From: Symbiotaphrina buchneri
Taxonomy: Eukaryota; Ascomycota; Symbiotaphrinales; Symbiotaphrinaceae
Direction of reading: 5' to 3'
NCBI GenBank assembly: GCA_001599915.1
Contig: BCIG01000002.1
Span: forward strand, 868,001-932,000
DNA length: 64,000 nucleotides
Within the stretch, counting starts at the first letter, position 1. Every line of letters begins with the position of its first letter. A model generated the notes under the pieces. The model did not search any database. It was not told the DNA's origin and was given only the letters and a program-made list of their open reading frames with translations. Made by a program: the position numbers and the translations under genes. This document shows positions 47,184-58,864 of this stretch, piece after piece.

Positions 47184-48848
47184 ATGGCTTTCCAGACAGT
47201 ATACCACGAGGATTCCGACGCCGACGACGAGTATGAGCGCAGTTTGCTCTCCCCTGTACGAGCAGACTCGGAGGCCTCCCCGACGGATTCTGAGTCTGTA
47301 TCTGAGAATACCCCTACGACGCACGGAAAATGGCATAATGATCATGATTTGCCTCAAACAATCATATCGGAGTGGACAGTGGATGAATGCGCCGATTTTA
47401 TGGCAGGTCTTGGTCTAGGGCAGTACGCTCAGGCTTTCCTGGGTATGTATCGACACATGGATTGGGTAGGAAGACGGAGAGAATATGGACTAATGGGCTT
47501 CTCTTCCAGACAATGAAATCGTGGGCGAGGCGCTCATAGCTCTCAAGCATGATGAGCTCAAAGAGATGGGTATAAATAGCGTCGGACATCGCCTGACAAT
47601 ACTGAAGAGCGTCTACGACATCAAAGTGAAGCAGGACATACCTATCGAGCCGGACCATTATGTACCGTTATGTAAGGATTACCCACCTATAATTGCCTGT
47701 CTCGTTTGTTTTAAATCACTCAACTTGAACCATTTACTCCGGGATGCTGGCTGATGTTGCTATCAGCTGCCGACGCAAGTGTGCGAGAGACGACCGCTAC
47801 CCAGGAAGACATACAGCGTATCTTCCAGCAGATACGGCTCCGGGATGAGAGAATACAATACGCTGAAGCAGAGCTGAAGAAGATAACTGAGGAATATCGA
47901 AGGCTGAGGGAAGAGCTCCTACCAGTTTTCAGAATGGCGAAGGATAGATCCCAGCCGCTACCTCATCCTGCTGCGGACCACGGCATAGAAGGCTCAAACG
48001 CAGTATTCCAGGAGAGAGCAGCTAGCAGCTTATCGAGGAAGTTCTCGACGAAGAAGCTCTTCCTGGGTAATGCGCCAAAAAACGCTTCGCCGACGCACAT
48101 TCCTAGTCCAGGTCAAGACAAAGGGTTCATGGACAACTCCAATCTCGACCCCTCTGCGGCTGCCATGGCAGCCTCGAATCACCTCACTGCATCCATTAAT
48201 AGCGAATCTCAGACGACCTCCCCATACCATCCTAAGATACCCTCTCCAAGCTCCCCACCTGTTACGCAGCAAGCTCAGCATCCTCTCAACGCTCGCACAT
48301 ACAGTCGCGATCAAGCTACTCCTTCTACCCGCTCACCTTACGGATCTCACTCGGAAGAGCCTACAAATCAACCACATGCTTCTTACACTTCGACAACTTC
48401 GACGTTAGTACCAGAGCGTGACCGGACCAACCCGACTCCTACGCCATCAAGCGGTCGCCGCCCACCTGGAGATGGTGGCAATGAAGGTGGCTCAAGCCAA
48501 CCATCTGTGGAGATCTTCAAATCCTTCCGCGTCAGCATGGAGGATCCGTGTTACAAAGTCTTACCAGCCGCGCTTAAGAAATATAATATCACGGCAGATT
48601 GGCGACAGTATGCGCTCTATATTGTCTACGGGGACCAAGAACGCTGTTTGGGAATGGACGAACGACCACTTATTCTCTTCAAGCAGCTAGATAAGGAAGG
48701 AAAGAAACCCATGTTCATGCTACGGAAGACAAGTACTATCTCGGATCCGCATGCGGGCATGAGCTCGCAACCCAACAGCGCGGGCTTGGAGGGAAGAGGA
48801 GGACAGCCGTATTCCGGCTCAATACAGTTGCCTGGCGGCGTGCTGTAG
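47184..48848 (+). CDS. STE50: Ste50, SAM/RA adaptor of the Ste11 MAPKKK
   Basis: Adaptor linking Cdc42/Ras-type GTPases and the Ste11 MAPKKK in pheromone, osmotic and filamentation signalling. Exons are 47184-47442, 47510-47671 and 47767-48848, giving 500 residues. The SAM domain lies at about 62-130 (WTVDECADFMAGLGLGQYAQAFL, split by intron 1, then EALIALKHDELKEMGINSVGHRLTILKSV). A coiled coil follows (ERIQYAEAELKKITEEYRRL), then a Ser/Pro/Thr-rich linker. The Ras-association domain is near the C-terminus (FKSFRVSMEDPCYKVLPAAL, LYIVYGDQERCLGMDERPLILFKQL, PMFMLRK). Introns have GTATGT or GTAAGG donors and CAG acceptors. The architecture and length match filamentous-fungal Ste50. Confidence 0.94.
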
Positions 48849-49497
48849 GTGTGGGTTTGGGAATGGACTATAGCATGGGACACAGGGAAAGGATCAATCA
48901 ACATTCGAGCATTTACGTGGGGTAGGCTGGTAAAGACGCCAGGTCAAGACACATTTTTGGGGCATTTTGGAGTCAGCTCTACGGAAGCAAGTCTTATGGA
49001 TTGAGCGTATAGTCTTTCAGAGACAATGGAGGTATTTTAGCGCCATAGGAGTGAATAAGATGCAGCAGATTATACTGCGCTATTTCTCCAACGCACTTTT
49101 CAGGACCCGCGGCCCCTTGCGCCGCCTTTCAAGCTTTAATAAGACCGCTCTGCAACCCTCGGTCGTATTCTACTTCAAGATCATCTGCCCCTACCTGGAA
49201 ATGCTGTTGGGCTGGGCCATATGAGTAGGTATGTACGAGAGGCTCCGGCGTTAAGGAATCCCACAAGCCTCGTTCCATCGTCCATCAGTTATAGAGAGGC
49301 TCTCAAGAGGTACGAAGCATATCATGCCCATCTCTTCGTATGCAGTGACAAAAGTCATGATTTAAAATCTAATATGCACAACTAGACCTAACTACGACGG
49401 CTGGAATTGCATCATTACCTATGCACACCATGCTATGCACCGAATGCACCCCATACATCCCACATGCGAAAATACCTTAAATTGTCACAGCTTTTGT
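48849..49497. other. Convergent 3' spacer
   Basis: 650 bp between the 3' ends of STE50 and RRB1. The 48967-49224 frame has no recognisable domain. Confidence 0.45.
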
Positions 49498-51155
49498 CTA
49501 TACACTGATCGTCTTGAAAACACTAGGAGCCAGTCAGCAAGCGCCATCCATGGAGAGGGGTTAATAGTAGAGTCTGCGCTTACCCAAACCCAGAGCCTCC
49601 TGTAGCAACGACGGCACCAGGTATTTGCGGATGCCAATGACACTCCTTGACCTGCTCCATATAATGCACGAACAGCAGCTGCGGCGGGACGTCCTGCACA
49701 CCGGCCGTATCCCTGCTCTCCTCGTCGTCCAGTTCGACGGCCAGATCCCATAGAGTCACGGTATTATCGCCTGCACCCACAGCGACGATGCTGTCTTCGG
49801 TCGGATGCCATTCCACCGAGGTAATCTGCTCCTTATGGAAATTGAAGCTTGCTACAGAGTTCGACTTGATTGAGGCGTTGCTGGTGGTCCCCGAGGCGGG
49901 CTTCCACTGCCGAAGATCCCAGACGGCCCACTGCCCGTCGTCGGCGCCGGTTGCGAGGAGATGCGTCGTCAATCGTGACCAGGACATGACGTTCACATCT
50001 GTGGAGCTGATTTGCACGCTCAGAGCCGGCCGGTGAGATTTTGACCGCAAGTCCCACACCTTAACAGTGCCATCGCTGCTTGCTGAGCCAAAGACATTCC
50101 GCTCGCTCGGCGACCATTGGATATCCTCCACGCTACTGGTGTGCCCAGTGAAAGGCCGTGTATCAGTGGCCCAACCCCCTCCATCAGTACGGGTAGTGAC
50201 AAAGATATTGCCGTTGTTGTCGCCAGTCAGGAGTTTGCCTTGAGGGACTAGCGGCGACCAGTCCAGAGCGTAGCCTTCAGTGGCCTTGTGCATTCGAAGG
50301 GTAGAAAGTGGTTTCGATTGTTGAGGTGTGATAGTGATGCCTGGAGTATCGAATGAGGATAGATGAGGGGTGATATCGTGAATCAGGACTTGACCAGACT
50401 CGGTCATTGAGGCGGTGAGAGTTGTAGGTGGGCTTGCGGAGGAGGTTTGAGGAGCTTGATGTGCGCGAATACGGTTGGTGGTGGTAGTCATGGGTATCGA
50501 TTTGGTCTCAAGAATGGGGTCTGCGTTCTCTTCATCGTCGCTTTCGTCGTCAGATTCGTCGTCCCGTAGGCGTTCCATGCGTGAAAGCCCGCTCAGCTTC
50601 ATCACCATCAACTCGTTCTCTTTCTCCCGCCCATACTCAGCCTGTGTGCCGGCCACTGCATATACCGTTGCCGGGTATGATTTGCGATTGTCACCCAGAT
50701 TGTCTCTGATCACATCTAGAGATAGACAGGGCCATGTCGTTGTGAGTGTGTGTAGCATTTCGTATGTTGAAGGGTCTGGCGATAGCACTTCTCCCGCTGC
50801 CAGCTTATGCCGTCCGACCATGAATGTCTGTTGATCTAAATCCATTGCAGCTGATATAAAGTTAGCCCTCTATTCTACAGTATGCGTGTCAATACCTCCA
50901 AGCCGGCAGTGGGCTTGACCAAGCAATACATCCAGCGGAGGCCATGATCATAGAATCCTTACCCTCAGCCTCTCTCTCCTCATCCGGGCGGCCATCTACC
51001 CCGGCCTCCAGTATCTCATCTTCGCTCTCAAACTCGTCTTCGAATTCATCCTCGAACTCTCCCACATCTTCGTCTTCCTCAAGCTTCTGCGGCCGCTCTC
51101 CGCCTTTCAGGGCGTCCAGCTCCTTGTCTGACGGCTCCGCAGAGCGTTTTGACAT
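49498..51155 (-). CDS. RRB1: Rrb1/GRWD1, WD40 ribosome-assembly chaperone
   Basis: Nuclear WD40 protein that chaperones ribosomal protein L3 and acts in 60S assembly. Exons (minus) are 51155-50963, 50850-49584 and 49522-49498, giving 494 residues. The last exon encodes only the ending VFKTISV. The N-terminus is very acidic (DEDVGEFEDEFEDEFESEDE). CAF1C/Rbap46-type sequence follows (SPDPSTYEMLHTLTTTWPCLSLDVI), then WD repeats with clear WD/WDLR ends (VWDLRSKSHRP, VWDLRQWKPAS, TLWDLAVELDDEES). A second acidic loop (RDDESDDESDDEENADP) lies between them. Introns of 112 and 61 bp have consensus ends. It is divergent from the SPG1/TEM1 gene, with 630 bp between starts. Confidence 0.94.
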
Positions 51156-51785
51156 GCTGTAATGTCGTGCTGGGGTATCAATATGGAGAAATTGAATATA
51201 GTAACTGTCGGCATAGTATGCTGAACATGAGACTATTTTCACGATAATTTGTTGTCGAACAGTTTGCGCCGCAGGAACAAAATATCTCCAACTTTTTGTA
51301 AATGGGGCTATCCCAAACTGGGATAGCGTAGTTCCTGTGAGCCGGGATTGACACTCCCACTTGCACCACTCGACGCGCCGTCAACACGGCCTGAACAACA
51401 AGCTGAGCCTTGCTCGAATCTTCGCCATTCCAACGTCCCTTTGCGAAGGAAGGCATCCGAAGCTGGAATTAGCATCTCGGCAAGTGGTTTGCGACTTCAA
51501 GGCACTGGCATCGTCGGCTCTGCATTCGGATATTGCTGTCTCAAAAATTGGTGCAGGGGTATAAGCGGCTGCCCACAGAAATCCCCCGTCAACGCTCGAG
51601 GTCAACCGCTCTCAATCCGGAAATCAAGGACACTGCCGCTCATAGGTGTCATATGAGTCTCGCTTATACCCTGTGAGACTCGAACTGTATCTGGATTACG
51701 CCTCAATCGCGGGCACGACACCTTTGCTCCCGAGACCTTCCAAGACACCTCGCAAGCCCGACCCCACTCAGCACTTTATTCCACC
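51156..51785. other. Divergent promoter between RRB1 and SPG1/TEM1
   Basis: 630 bp between two divergent starts. It contains the short dyad CCCAAACTGGGATAG near 51311. The frame at 51348-51656 is not supported. Confidence 0.45.
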
Positions 51786-52956
51786 ATGGATGTCCACAGG
51801 CATGATGACCTGGGAAGCTCTCCTTCTGTTACGCCAAGTTATCAATCAGTGAACTCTCCACCAGAGGCGTATCACAATAACGGGGCGCAAGAGCCACAGG
51901 AAGAGTCGACTATAGTTGGATATGGAAATGGCCATCAGACCGAGCTCAATAACGGCTATGCCGAGGAAGGTGGCCAATATAGTCGACCTCGGACGTCTCG
52001 TTCAGATAGCTACGTTGCTTCACAATCGCCGTACTCTCCTCCCCCGGAGACTGACCCAAGGTATGGTTCGTCAGCCATAGCTTATCAACAAAGACCACCA
52101 TCCCAAACCTCCGGCACATATGGCTACACACAATCGGAAGGGCAGAGCAGATCCGCGACATATCAAGAGCAAAACCAGAGATCGGCGCATCAACAAGAAC
52201 CTGCGAGGAACAAGAACAGTGTGGTGATCAAGGTTGGCATGGTTGGCGATGCTCAAATCGGCAAGACCAGTTTGATGGTCAAGTACGTGGAAGGAAGTTG
52301 GGATGAAGATTATATCCAAACCCTAGGTGAGCGAGGTGACTTTGGATGCTAGAGGACACAGGAAAGTAGGACTGACTGGCATAGGCGTCAATTTCATGGA
52401 GAAGACGATCTCGATTCGCAACACAGAGATCACATTTTCCATATGGGATCTTGGCGGCCAGCGAGAGTTTGTTAACATGTTACCACTCGTCTGCAATGAT
52501 GCTGTGGCCATATTGTTCATGTTTGATCTGACAAGGAAGAGCACTTTGAACTCGATCAAGGAGTGGTACAGGCAGGGCAGGGGCTTCAACAAGACTGCTA
52601 TTCCCTTCTTGATAGGGACTAAGTACGACCACTTTGTCAATTTCCCCCGGGAGGACCAAGAAGAGATCTCGAACCAGGTAATACCTCTTATACACTTGTT
52701 GTTCGTTCTTACTGACGACTATAGGCGCGACGCTTCGCTAAGGCTATGCGAGCAAGTCTGATATTCAGCAGTACCAGCCACAGCATCAATGTGCAGAAGG
52801 TATGTTCGGGAACGTAGTTGCGCGTTCGATATTGTCGGGACTGACGAATCGCTGCAGATCTTCAAGATTGTGCTCTCAAAAGCATTTGACCTCAAGTGCA
52901 CCATCCCCGAGATCGAGAACATTGGAGAGCCCTTGCTTCTGTATCAATCGGTCTGA
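51786..52956 (+). CDS. TEM1: Spg1/Tem1 small GTPase (septation initiation / mitotic exit)
   Basis: Ras-like GTPase that triggers the septation-initiation / mitotic-exit cascade at spindle pole bodies. Exons are 51786-52326, 52385-52677, 52725-52799 and 52858-52956, giving 335 residues. The GTPase core starts at about 150: P-loop GDAQIGKTS, switch I region [14 protein letters not shown] across intron 1, switch [18 protein letters not shown] at the guanine-binding NKxD position, and [22 protein letters not shown] near the end. The core is close to yeast Tem1 and S. pombe Spg1 (about 200-245 residues). The 145-residue Gln/Ser/Tyr/Pro-rich N-terminal extension is unusual. The start has a near-perfect context (CCACCATGG). 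The introns are short (47-58 bp) with consensus ends. Confidence 0.94.
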
Positions 52957-53738
52957 TACATGGTTGTGGAGCATATCACCCGGCTCTGGAGCGATTCCAG
53001 GCACTGGCCGTATCAGGTCAAGGATTGACATGGTGGCCGGATTCATGTTAACGTATTGATGTATTGCACTTCTGGCCGGTCGTTCAGGCGAGAGGGGTTG
53101 GTTCATTTTGCTTCTGCTGCAATTTCTCATGGGATTGATGGTTGGTGATCATGGCGTGAGGTGATCTTTGCCGAATTGCATTACAGATGTCATAGTTAGC
53201 TGCAAAGCATGCAAGGGGATTGGCTAAGTCGTAGTTGCTCTCCACCTCATGTACTCGGTATCTTACAATCCCGTGGCACGACAAACACGGAAGAGGAAGA
53301 TTAGGTGGGGAAGCAAACATATCAAGCTTTTGCCAAGGCGGGGGCTAAAGGCGAACTAAGAATAGCAGCAACTTGCAGGTGGAGAATGCAACATCGGCGT
53401 AAGGCTGTGAGTGAGTAAAAGTTGCTGCGACGCCATTTCCAATCTTTTTGATGCGTCGCAATCCATCGTCCGAAGTCCTCGTGTCACCCTGCGATAGCGA
53501 CGCCCCTGGACTACTGGCCACTGTCGGCCATATGCCATCTCAATGAGCCTCAGTCGAAGTGGTAAAACGGCTTCGGAGACGCCTCACAGCTAAAGTATGT
53601 ATTGCTGAAGCTACCCCGGCGCAGCATTTGGCATTTTAGTGGCATAAGTGGAGAACCACGAACCTCAACGTCTGGCGGAGAAAGATAACAACCTCGTCCT
53701 GTCATCACCCAGCTGCAGCGACCTGGCCGGCTGCGAAC
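52957..53738. other. Intergenic region
   Basis: 780 bp between the SPG1/TEM1 stop and the Cyk3-like start. Frames on the minus strand (53084-53320, 53356-53538) are unsupported. Confidence 0.45.
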
Positions 53739-55770
53739 ATGGCAGACGAATCTCAACAGCCACTTTCGTTGCAAGCTCGCATTGCTGCATTAAATCTGAG
53801 TCAAGTCGGCCATTCACGTACATCCTCGGGATCATCGCAGGCGCAGGTCCCGCCTCGCCCACGGCCAATCTCGACAGCAGATCGGCCTTCTCTTGACCAT
53901 CGACGTCAATCCGCCAACAACCCTCCTATCTCAACTGCAGTGACAATTGGCAACGAGCCAATCGGCGTGCGGAACGATGGCCTTCTTCCGCCCTCATCCA
54001 CGCAAGCCTTAGGTCGTGTCGCATCCGCATCTTCGAAACCAGTGTTACCACCGAGATTGCCACCTCGTAGACCGTCGAGCAATGTGGCGCCTGCTCTGCC
54101 TCCCCGGCGGCCATCCGAAATCGCGACTAGCAGGAGAGAGTCGTTTGAATCGACCTCATCTGCCATCTCTAGCGTATCTGGCAGGTCGGTACAGTCTGCC
54201 AATACAGCTCTGACTGCGGGCTCTCGTTCTTCTTCAAGGGAGGCTACCTACAAGATCAAGGCTCCGGTCTATGATCCTGCGTCATTGCCTCCTTTACCAC
54301 CCAAACGGACAGAACAGGTGAAGACCCAGCCCCTTGTGGCACAGAAGCAGAGAGCCCCTCCTGTCGCGCCTCGGCCGCAGACTGAGACTTCTACTCCAAC
54401 AACACCCACCTATCCGCGTTTACCAGCATGTCGTGCGCAGTCCATTGACTCCACCCCTGGGACACTCAGGGCCAAAAGCCAGCCCGCGCCTCTGCCGAAA
54501 CCAAAACATTCCGCCCTCTCTTTTGCCTTGAACAAATCGACTGAGACGCCACCTCCCGTACCATCTACCATCTGTTAAGCCTACAGAGGGCACAGCATCA
54601 GAGACTCCTCCACCCATACCCCTGAGCTCTCGCCCGAACCTCTTGCACCAACAAGCCGATCCATACGGACAACAAACCTCCTGCCTCAGGTGTCGAGACT
54701 TCTCTGCTCCCGACAAACACGCCCTGCTTTTCCCCAGATCTTCCCTTCCCTCGCAAAATGCTCTTGCCCATCTATCACACTCCCTTACTTCACCCTTTCC
54801 CTCCCCCACCGACAAAGCACGAGCTATCTTCGCTTGGCTCCATCACAACATCGCCTACGACACCGAGGCTTTCTTCTCCAATAATGTTCGTCCTGCAACA
54901 CCATCATCCACCCTCACCTCGGGGTTGGCTGTCTGCGAAGGTTACGCGGGTTTATTTGCGTCGCTCGCCACCCTCGCTGGTCTCGAATGCATTGTAATTG
55001 GTGGCCACGGCAAGGGCTTTGGCTTTGCACCATTAGCCCCAAACTCACCCATTCCACCGTTCAGCGGCAACCACGCGTGGAACGCGATCAGACTTGCCGA
55101 CTCCGGTGAACCTGATCTTGGCGGCTGGAAATTGATCGACTCCTGTTGGGGCGCCGGTGCTGTGCAGGGAGCCGGCCAGCCATACCTCCCGCGTTTCGCC
55201 CCCTCCTTCTTCACCATGTCCAACACTGAGTTCGGCCTGCGCCACTTCCCCACCGATCCTTCGCAATTCTTCTTACCACACGGCACACCGGCGCCAACCT
55301 GGGCGGAGTACATCATCGGCGACCCTCTAGGGGACCCACCGCAAATGTTCGGTTCTCCCAACGACGACCACGGCATCGACGAGCGCTCCTTCGAGCCCGC
55401 CCACAAAGCCATCAACGTCTCGCGCCGGCACCCCGGTGAGACGATCCGCTTCTCCTTCGGGCTGCGCTGTCCGCACTATGACCCCACGGTGCACGGTCAC
55501 GGGCCGAGTTACCCCTTCATCCTGGCGCTGCATCCCGACGGAGGCGCGAAAGATGATGTCGTTGCCTTTGGGAGGGCGCCGGATGGACGCAGCTGGTTTC
55601 TCGATGTTCCCGTGGCGGACCTGGGCAGGAAGGGCCAGAGCGTCAGTGTCTGTGCGGTGAACAGTATTGGCGGCAGTGATGCGAGGGGCGTGAGCCAGGA
55701 GGAATGGAAGGCGAAGAAGGGACGGGTGGGTATGGGCTGGAGCGGGGTGTGTGGGTGGGAGTTGGTCTGA
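53739..55770 (+). CDS. Transglutaminase-like (Cyk3-type) protein, frame interrupted by a 7-bp duplication
   Basis: The N-terminal half (53739-54578) is Pro/Ser/Arg-rich with several PxxP segments (PPRLPPRRPS, PPLPPKRTE), typical SH3 ligands. The C-terminal half, in the next frame to 55770, holds a transglutaminase-like domain: ARAIFAWLHHNIAYD, Cys in LAVCEGYAGLFASLA, His in GNHAWNAI and Asp in WKLIDSCWGAG, so the Cys-His-Asp triad is present. The domain resembles that of cytokinesis protein Cyk3, where it works at the division site; no SH3 domain is present here. The two frames meet at 54559-54572, where TACCATC occurs twice in tandem. One copy fewer would give a continuous ETPPPVPSVKPTEG. 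It could be a real mutation or an assembly error. A 22-bp GT...AG stretch there would also restore frame but is too short for an intron. Confidence 0.8.
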
Positions 55771-56238
55771 GTGGAAGCTGTGGGATTGGTTGATGGGAAC
55801 TTGGAATAGGCACAGAACCGATATATCTGGATACGACGTGTTTTTAACGACATGGACCGTATGATTGAGATTCTCTCCTGTACGAAGGAGCTATAGCAAC
55901 CTCCTGGAGTTTATGATACCACGGCTCTTTTATAGGTACTCACGGAAATAGACTTAGGTTACGCAAGCTGTCCATCGAACTCATGGTATTCTTTGTCTCG
56001 TCTCTTATCTACTGACCACAGAGGCGCCGAAGAATGCTATGCCGTTGCGAATCATCATCCGTAAAACAACCATCTGCTCTTCTGAGCTCCTGCACCTGCA
56101 AACGGCTTCAGCCTCGAGCTAAGCAAAGCAATCAAGCCATCCATTCAGCCATATCACCAGCGCACGCCTAAGCCAACCGTAATCAAGCCTCAGCTCAAGC
56201 GAGATGCCTCTCTTCAACTCGCTGATTCAATGCAGTCG
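55771..56238. other. Convergent 3' spacer
   Basis: 470 bp between the Cyk3-like gene and DCN1 3' ends. Nothing was recognised beyond probable 3' UTR. Confidence 0.45.
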
Positions 56239-58251
56239 TCACGAGGTGTCCATACCCTCGGTCTGTTCACCGTTAGGCCTCTTGTTGCGGACAAACTCGA
56301 CAAACTCATCCAGACAGCTCGGCCAAGCGCCCTCTTCGCTCCACCAGCTCATGCTCTCGTCATCGACGCTCATCCGGGCGAACTCTAGAGACTGGTCCCA
56401 CATGTCCTTGTTGACACTCTTCTTCCACTTCTCCTCCAGATACTCCACCCAGTATTCCAGCCAGGGGGTGGTCTCGGTGCTCCAGGCCCACGAGGGCGGC
56501 TTGAAGAGGATCTGCCAGTAGGCGATAGCAGTCTCGAGCGGAAGGGCTTTCTGGTTAGGCGTCAGGCTGCGTGCGATCTGGAAGGTGTGCTTGTAAACGC
56601 GCTTGAAGAGGACGCGGTCGTTTGGAATTGTCGTGCGGAGCGTGCCGACGTAGGATTTCTGTTTCTGAATCGTGTCCGCCCTGGCAGCAGGTTAGCCAAT
56701 TGCTGGACAAGATGATACCAAATCTCGGCCAGGGATGTCTGTACCCTAATGACCGCCACCCGCTGACGAAACCTTCCCTTGTGAACTCACCCATCGCAGG
56801 TGATTTCAGCGCCTCAAAGATTGCTAGAACAGTAACTTCTTCTGGATTCACGCCTATGTCTTCAAGATATTTCATCGCCCCATTGACTCCTATCGTATCT
56901 GGGTTCTCATTTGGTTCGTCTATGGTGGGTCCGGTCAGCTTGTGGTGCGTTTTTCGGAGACATCTGGAGACAAACCTCTATATTCGTCGAATAGTTTATT
57001 CAATGCAGTACTGGTACTTGACGATGCACCTGTTCCCTGAAAGTAGCTGTTCCAATGATATTGTCTGTCAGCCAGTGCTCTAATCCTGTTCTGTTTCTTT
57101 TCGTCACAAAACTCGTCAGCGGTTTGCGGGGATAGTCTAGCACGGAAGTAATCCCTGACGTAACCATTGTCGCCGTCGATGGGTATCCTCACAGCGGCCT
57201 TGACAAAGTAGCCCTCGGGAAGACTTCGCTGCCGGAGGGGACGTTCTCGAGGTCGGTGCCACAACCAATGCTGAATATAGAAAGGTTTGTAACTTTCCAT
57301 CAGTGCTAGTTCATTTCCACCCCAATCTTCTTCTTCTTCCGGTAACATTTTGGTGGGTTGCTCCTGCTGCGCCACGATTGCTCTGTCGTCCATAGAGACA
57401 GGGCCTTGAGAAGGGAAGCTTTGGTCTCTGTTTGACGCAGGGACAGATTGTCGATCGGTCGTATCTTGTAAACCAGGCGGGAGGTAAGCAGCGTCCTTCT
57501 TCGTAGCACTCCGTGGAGGCGGCCTTAAAATCGCTTCTCGCTCAGTCTTCGCATGTTGTTGGATGCATAATGTGGCAAGCCGTATGGTCAGCTTGGCAGC
57601 ATCCGAAACCGTCTCTTCCTCTCTCAAAACAGATGCCAATATGAGAAATTCTTCTTCGCTGCCTGATGGTTGATGGTGTGTCTCATGCTCAGCATAGCCC
57701 TTGCACAGTAGACCATCGTCCTTGTCGCTTGCCCTATTCTCTTCGTATGCCGTAGTATGGCAGAGGCGCCCCGCGGATTGTACCTGAATCTGCTCCATCC
57801 TTTCAGGCTGCCTGGCCTGCGAAGTATTCCCGTCCAACTTCAGTGTGACCAAGTACCCACCAATGCTGGACTATCCCCAAAGACCGCTCTGTAACAATGA
57901 AGAAATAGGAAAGCATAAGCACATACGCATCTACCGCTTGCTCGACGTTCCAACCATGTTGTCTAAGTTGCTAGGTGGTAGAGGTGTAGATTAGCCAGTC
58001 GCTCTCTGCTGCTACCAAATACAAGGGGGTTGGTCATGCGGGGCGAATGCTTCAGTGAATGTCGTCTGACAATTCAACAATAGCCATTCAACAATGGCTA
58101 TTCAAGAAGGTGCGTGACACGCTCAGACAGAAAGGGAAGTTGCGATCAGCGGGGGCTCGCTCACCTTAGCTGCAACACTATCCTTCGCCTGAGTGAATGT
58201 CACGAACTGCGCAATGGCGGCCCTCTGCGAAGGCGTGTATGAGGGCGGCAT
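56239..58251 (-). CDS. DCN1: Dcn1, cullin neddylation E3 (UBA-like plus PONY domain)
   Basis: Scaffold-type E3 promoting NEDD8 transfer from Ubc12 to cullins. Canonical exons (minus) are 58251-58165, 57970-57927, 57046-56976, 56919-56745 and 56680-56239, giving 272 residues, the usual family length. The UBA-like part is [18 protein letters not shown] joined to [19 protein letters not shown]. The PONY domain follows ([94 protein letters not shown]). Three introns show good branch sites (CTGAC, GCTGACC, GCTAAC). The second intron is 880 bp, about ten times its neighbours. Nearly all of it (57865-57047) is an open frame in phase with the next exon, reached from the same donor by a 61-bp intron, so a 545-residue product is also possible. 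Confidence 0.9.
57047..57865 (-). other. 273-codon open frame within the long DCN1 intron, in frame with the next exon
   Basis: Read on the DCN1 strand, this stretch has no stop for 273 codons and continues in phase into the YFQGTG exon. A CAG acceptor at 57866 would join it to the DCN1 exon 57970-57927, also in phase. The product is protein-like: acidic and amphipathic, with segments such as [40 protein letters not shown] and [21 protein letters not shown] recognise no family. It could be a lineage-specific insertion in Dcn1, an alternatively used exon, or a gene fragment captured in an intron. Confidence 0.6.
58079..58102. repeat. Hairpin in the first DCN1 intron
   Basis: AATAGCCATT and AATGGCTATT are exact 10-bp reverse complements with a CAAC loop. 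ATTCAACAAT is also directly repeated across it. It lies in the 194-bp first intron. Confidence 0.75.
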
Positions 58252-58864
58252 CTCAATCGACCCTGGCAAATGGCAAAGCACCGAGCAGAACACGAAGGGA
58301 GAAGGGAGCAAAACAACAAGTTATCACAGTAAGGCAGAACAGGGATGGGCGGTGATGTAGCACGCGATTACGGATGTCGCTTGAGGTTGGCGATAAAGCC
58401 GCCAACGCTAATCAAATTAGCCGAGAACGTGGGGCAGCCGGCACCGGTCACTTTGCTGCAACCTCTAAACGGTAAATGCATTCAAAGGGCATGATGGTCC
58501 ACCATCCATGAAACATCAAAGTAAAGAGATGTCAAGGTAGCAGAGCGTGGAAGAAAATGATACATAATTCGAGATGGAATATGTTGAACGGCAGCTGAAC
58601 AAGTTTGTCGCAGCAGTGATAGGCTACTGTACTGTACAATGCAGTGGCTTCAAATGCCCAACACCATAACTTGGTAGTGAGAATGCAAATGAGAATAACC
58701 TGGCCAACACCAAATGAAGAGAACACAGGTCATAAAACGCTAGACAATAATGCAACTGCAACAATCCCAGTAGGCATATCAGAACACAGATGAGGAGTCC
58801 CTGATGGAGATATCCTTTCCCCGGACACTCCGTCTCGGCTGTTGGCTATCAATGCTGTTGGCTA
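58252..58864. other. Spacer between DCN1 promoter and MVP1 3' end
   Basis: 610 bp upstream of DCN1 and downstream of MVP1, both on the minus strand. No gene was recognised. Confidence 0.45.

Noticed and set aside
54558-54579. 22-bp GT-AG intron at the Cyk3-like frame break
   Set aside because: It would restore the frame but is far below workable intron length. The 7-bp duplication is a simpler explanation.
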